Source of the DNA: Podospora pseudocomata
Lineage: Eukaryota; Ascomycota; Sordariomycetes; Sordariales; Podosporaceae
Assembly: GCF_035222375.1 (NCBI RefSeq)
Contig: NW_026946365.1
Span: forward strand, 1,054,001 to 1,118,000
Length of the DNA stretch: 64,000 nucleotides
Direction of reading: 5' to 3'
Under the pieces are notes generated by a model. The model was not told where the DNA came from and did not search any database. It saw only the letters and a list, made by a program, of their open reading frames with translations. The translations under genes and the position numbers were made by a program. Each line of letters opens with the position of its first letter. Position 1 is the first letter of the stretch. Shown in pieces: positions 62,600 to 64,000 of the stretch.

Positions 62600-64000
62600 G
62601 TTGACTTGTGTGTGTCTCTTGATATCCTCGACTTTTTGTCTCCAGTTATGAAGATGAAGTGAGAGAGAGAAGGTCCGGACAAGAAAAGTTAAAATTGGGA
62701 GCTATGAGCCTCCTTTTGTTTGCCTGATTTCCGAATGGTTAATTGACGTCGGCCGTGTTCCCCCTTTGACCCCGCTTGTCGACGAAGGTGGGGTTATTTA
62801 TCGCGCTGCGCTGTTATGGAGGCAGGGGCGGGATTTGGATTACGGCAAGGAAACGAAGGGGATTTATCTCTTATTCTTATTCTTTTTTCGATATCAATGA
62901 TCAATCATTACTGGATAGATCTTGTAGGTGTGTGATTCTTTTTTGTCCTTGAGGAGCTTGGCTTATAGCAGGCTCGGTGATTTCACGGCATCTTTTGTAT
63001 CTTTCACCTTTTATTTGGATTATCACTGCTACAGGAAAAGGTGACGGCTCGGCAGTTCTTTTCGTTTCTGTGCCATTGACTAATAGCAGTCAGTGGTGAT
63101 GTCGTGATAAAGGCCTTCCGATATCAATCGGTGGAGTAGGTGGGTTTTGGTTTTTGACAGCAGAATATCTGTCAAATTGTATGGTGAGAAATTCCCGATT
63201 GGGAAAGATTATGGCATTCAACACAGAGTGGCCCTGTCTGAGTTGAATTTGCGTTGTTACTTGATGACATCTCTTTGGTGGTGTGGTGTTGCTAGCACCG
63301 GACCGGACCGCACTTCAATTCGCCGATTCGGAGGGGGCTTCATTTTCCCGCCAGGGGCAGCAACAGTTTACCGCGCTCGCGCAACGCAAGTTCAAGGTGA
63401 CGAAAGCACGGATGTAAAAAGTTCTTAACGCCGGGTTTTATCTTCGGCGTGTGACTCTTTTGCTCGCTGTCGAAGAAGATAGGTCTTCTGGGCGAGAATT
63501 CGACGGGCATATAGGCTGTTGTGAATCTTCAGAAACGAAGACGGAAGGGATTTTCCGGGGCAAAGGGAACCCCCTGAGTTGATCGTGTGGACAACACGTA
63601 CATATGCAAGGTGGGAAGATCACCGTTGCAGGGTTGGGGGACGCATGAAAATAGGCAGGATTGTGGTGAGGTTATACTACCTTCTTTGGTTCTATGCTTG
63701 GTCGATGATGAATTGCAGCTTTGGCTTTGAGGCATAGGGTTGCGTTCGACCATCACAAGACCAAATGAGCCACACTTCTAAAGATACCTTCCCTTCAGGA
63801 CCATTTTGAAATCTTGTAACTCAAACTTTATGGCTAAGGTACTTTTGAAGAGAAGTCCAGACTTCATGAACCTCTCCCACGTGTAATAAAGTGGACCCAG
63901 CTCACCTGTCACCATTCTCGCAGCTTACCACCAGCATCTGCTTATCTCATCACCCCTCAACCTCACTTCACCACCTCACTTTTAGTCTCACTCAAACACA
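62600..64000. other. Intergenic to window end
   Basis: Promoter of the dehydrogenase gene, then no supported gene. A 93-codon frame at 63147-63428 has no features. The C/A-rich last 100 bases look like the 5' leader of a plus-strand gene beyond the window. Confidence 0.45.

Overview
The window is nuclear DNA of a filamentous ascomycete, most likely in or near the order Sordariales. The evidence is short introns (about 49-67 nt) with GT-AG ends and CTAAC/CTGAC-type branch sites, single-gene transcription units on both strands, C/T-rich promoters, and proteins of Sordariomycete type (FacB/ACU-15, ERG5/CYP61, Pgc1-like GDPD, Nup85, Boi/Pob1-like scaffold). The species was not identified. I found no tRNA, rRNA, CRISPR array, viral element or large autonomous transposon.

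Layout. 0.7-9.1 kb: two minus-strand housekeeping genes, the nucleoporin Nup85 and a Boi-type SH3-SAM-PH polarity scaffold. 11.0-12.4 kb: a dienoyl-CoA isomerase, tail to tail with the TFIIH subunit gene tfb5. 13.2-18.6 kb: a putative GPI-anchored wall protein, a one-pass membrane protein with a PPxY motif, and a major facilitator transporter with a 13-nt microexon. 19.9-29.2 kb: erg5 (sterol C-22 desaturase), a divergent Zn2Cys6 regulator and two further P450 genes, which could be a small metabolic neighbourhood. 30.9-36.2 kb: pmp3, a YchF-related GTPase and a divergent SET-domain methyltransferase. 39.3-42.2 kb: the acetate regulator facB, preceded by 3 kb of apparently gene-free DNA. 43.8-44.2 kb: a 456-bp foldback, MITE-like element. 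45.3-50.0 kb: a Pgc1-like phosphodiesterase with an apparent one-base frameshift, a small spliced gene with repeated Cys/His modules, and an Lpl1-like lipase. 52.0-55.7 kb: an endonuclease III (NTG1/NTH1) gene whose reading frame continues for more than 500 codons past an amber stop. 58.0-62.6 kb: a small AN1 zinc-finger gene and glutathione-dependent formaldehyde dehydrogenase.

The genes do not form one pathway. Most are dispersed core functions: nuclear pore, polarity, transcription and repair, lipid turnover, membrane transport and acetate control. The least ordinary parts are the NTG1 locus (dense psi-K-x-E SUMO consensus motifs on both sides of the stop, plus 65 consecutive AAC codons), the foldback element, the Cys/His-module gene, and the erg5/regulator intergenic region with a 16-bp inverted repeat. 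Exon borders were placed by eye from splice consensus and reading-frame continuity.
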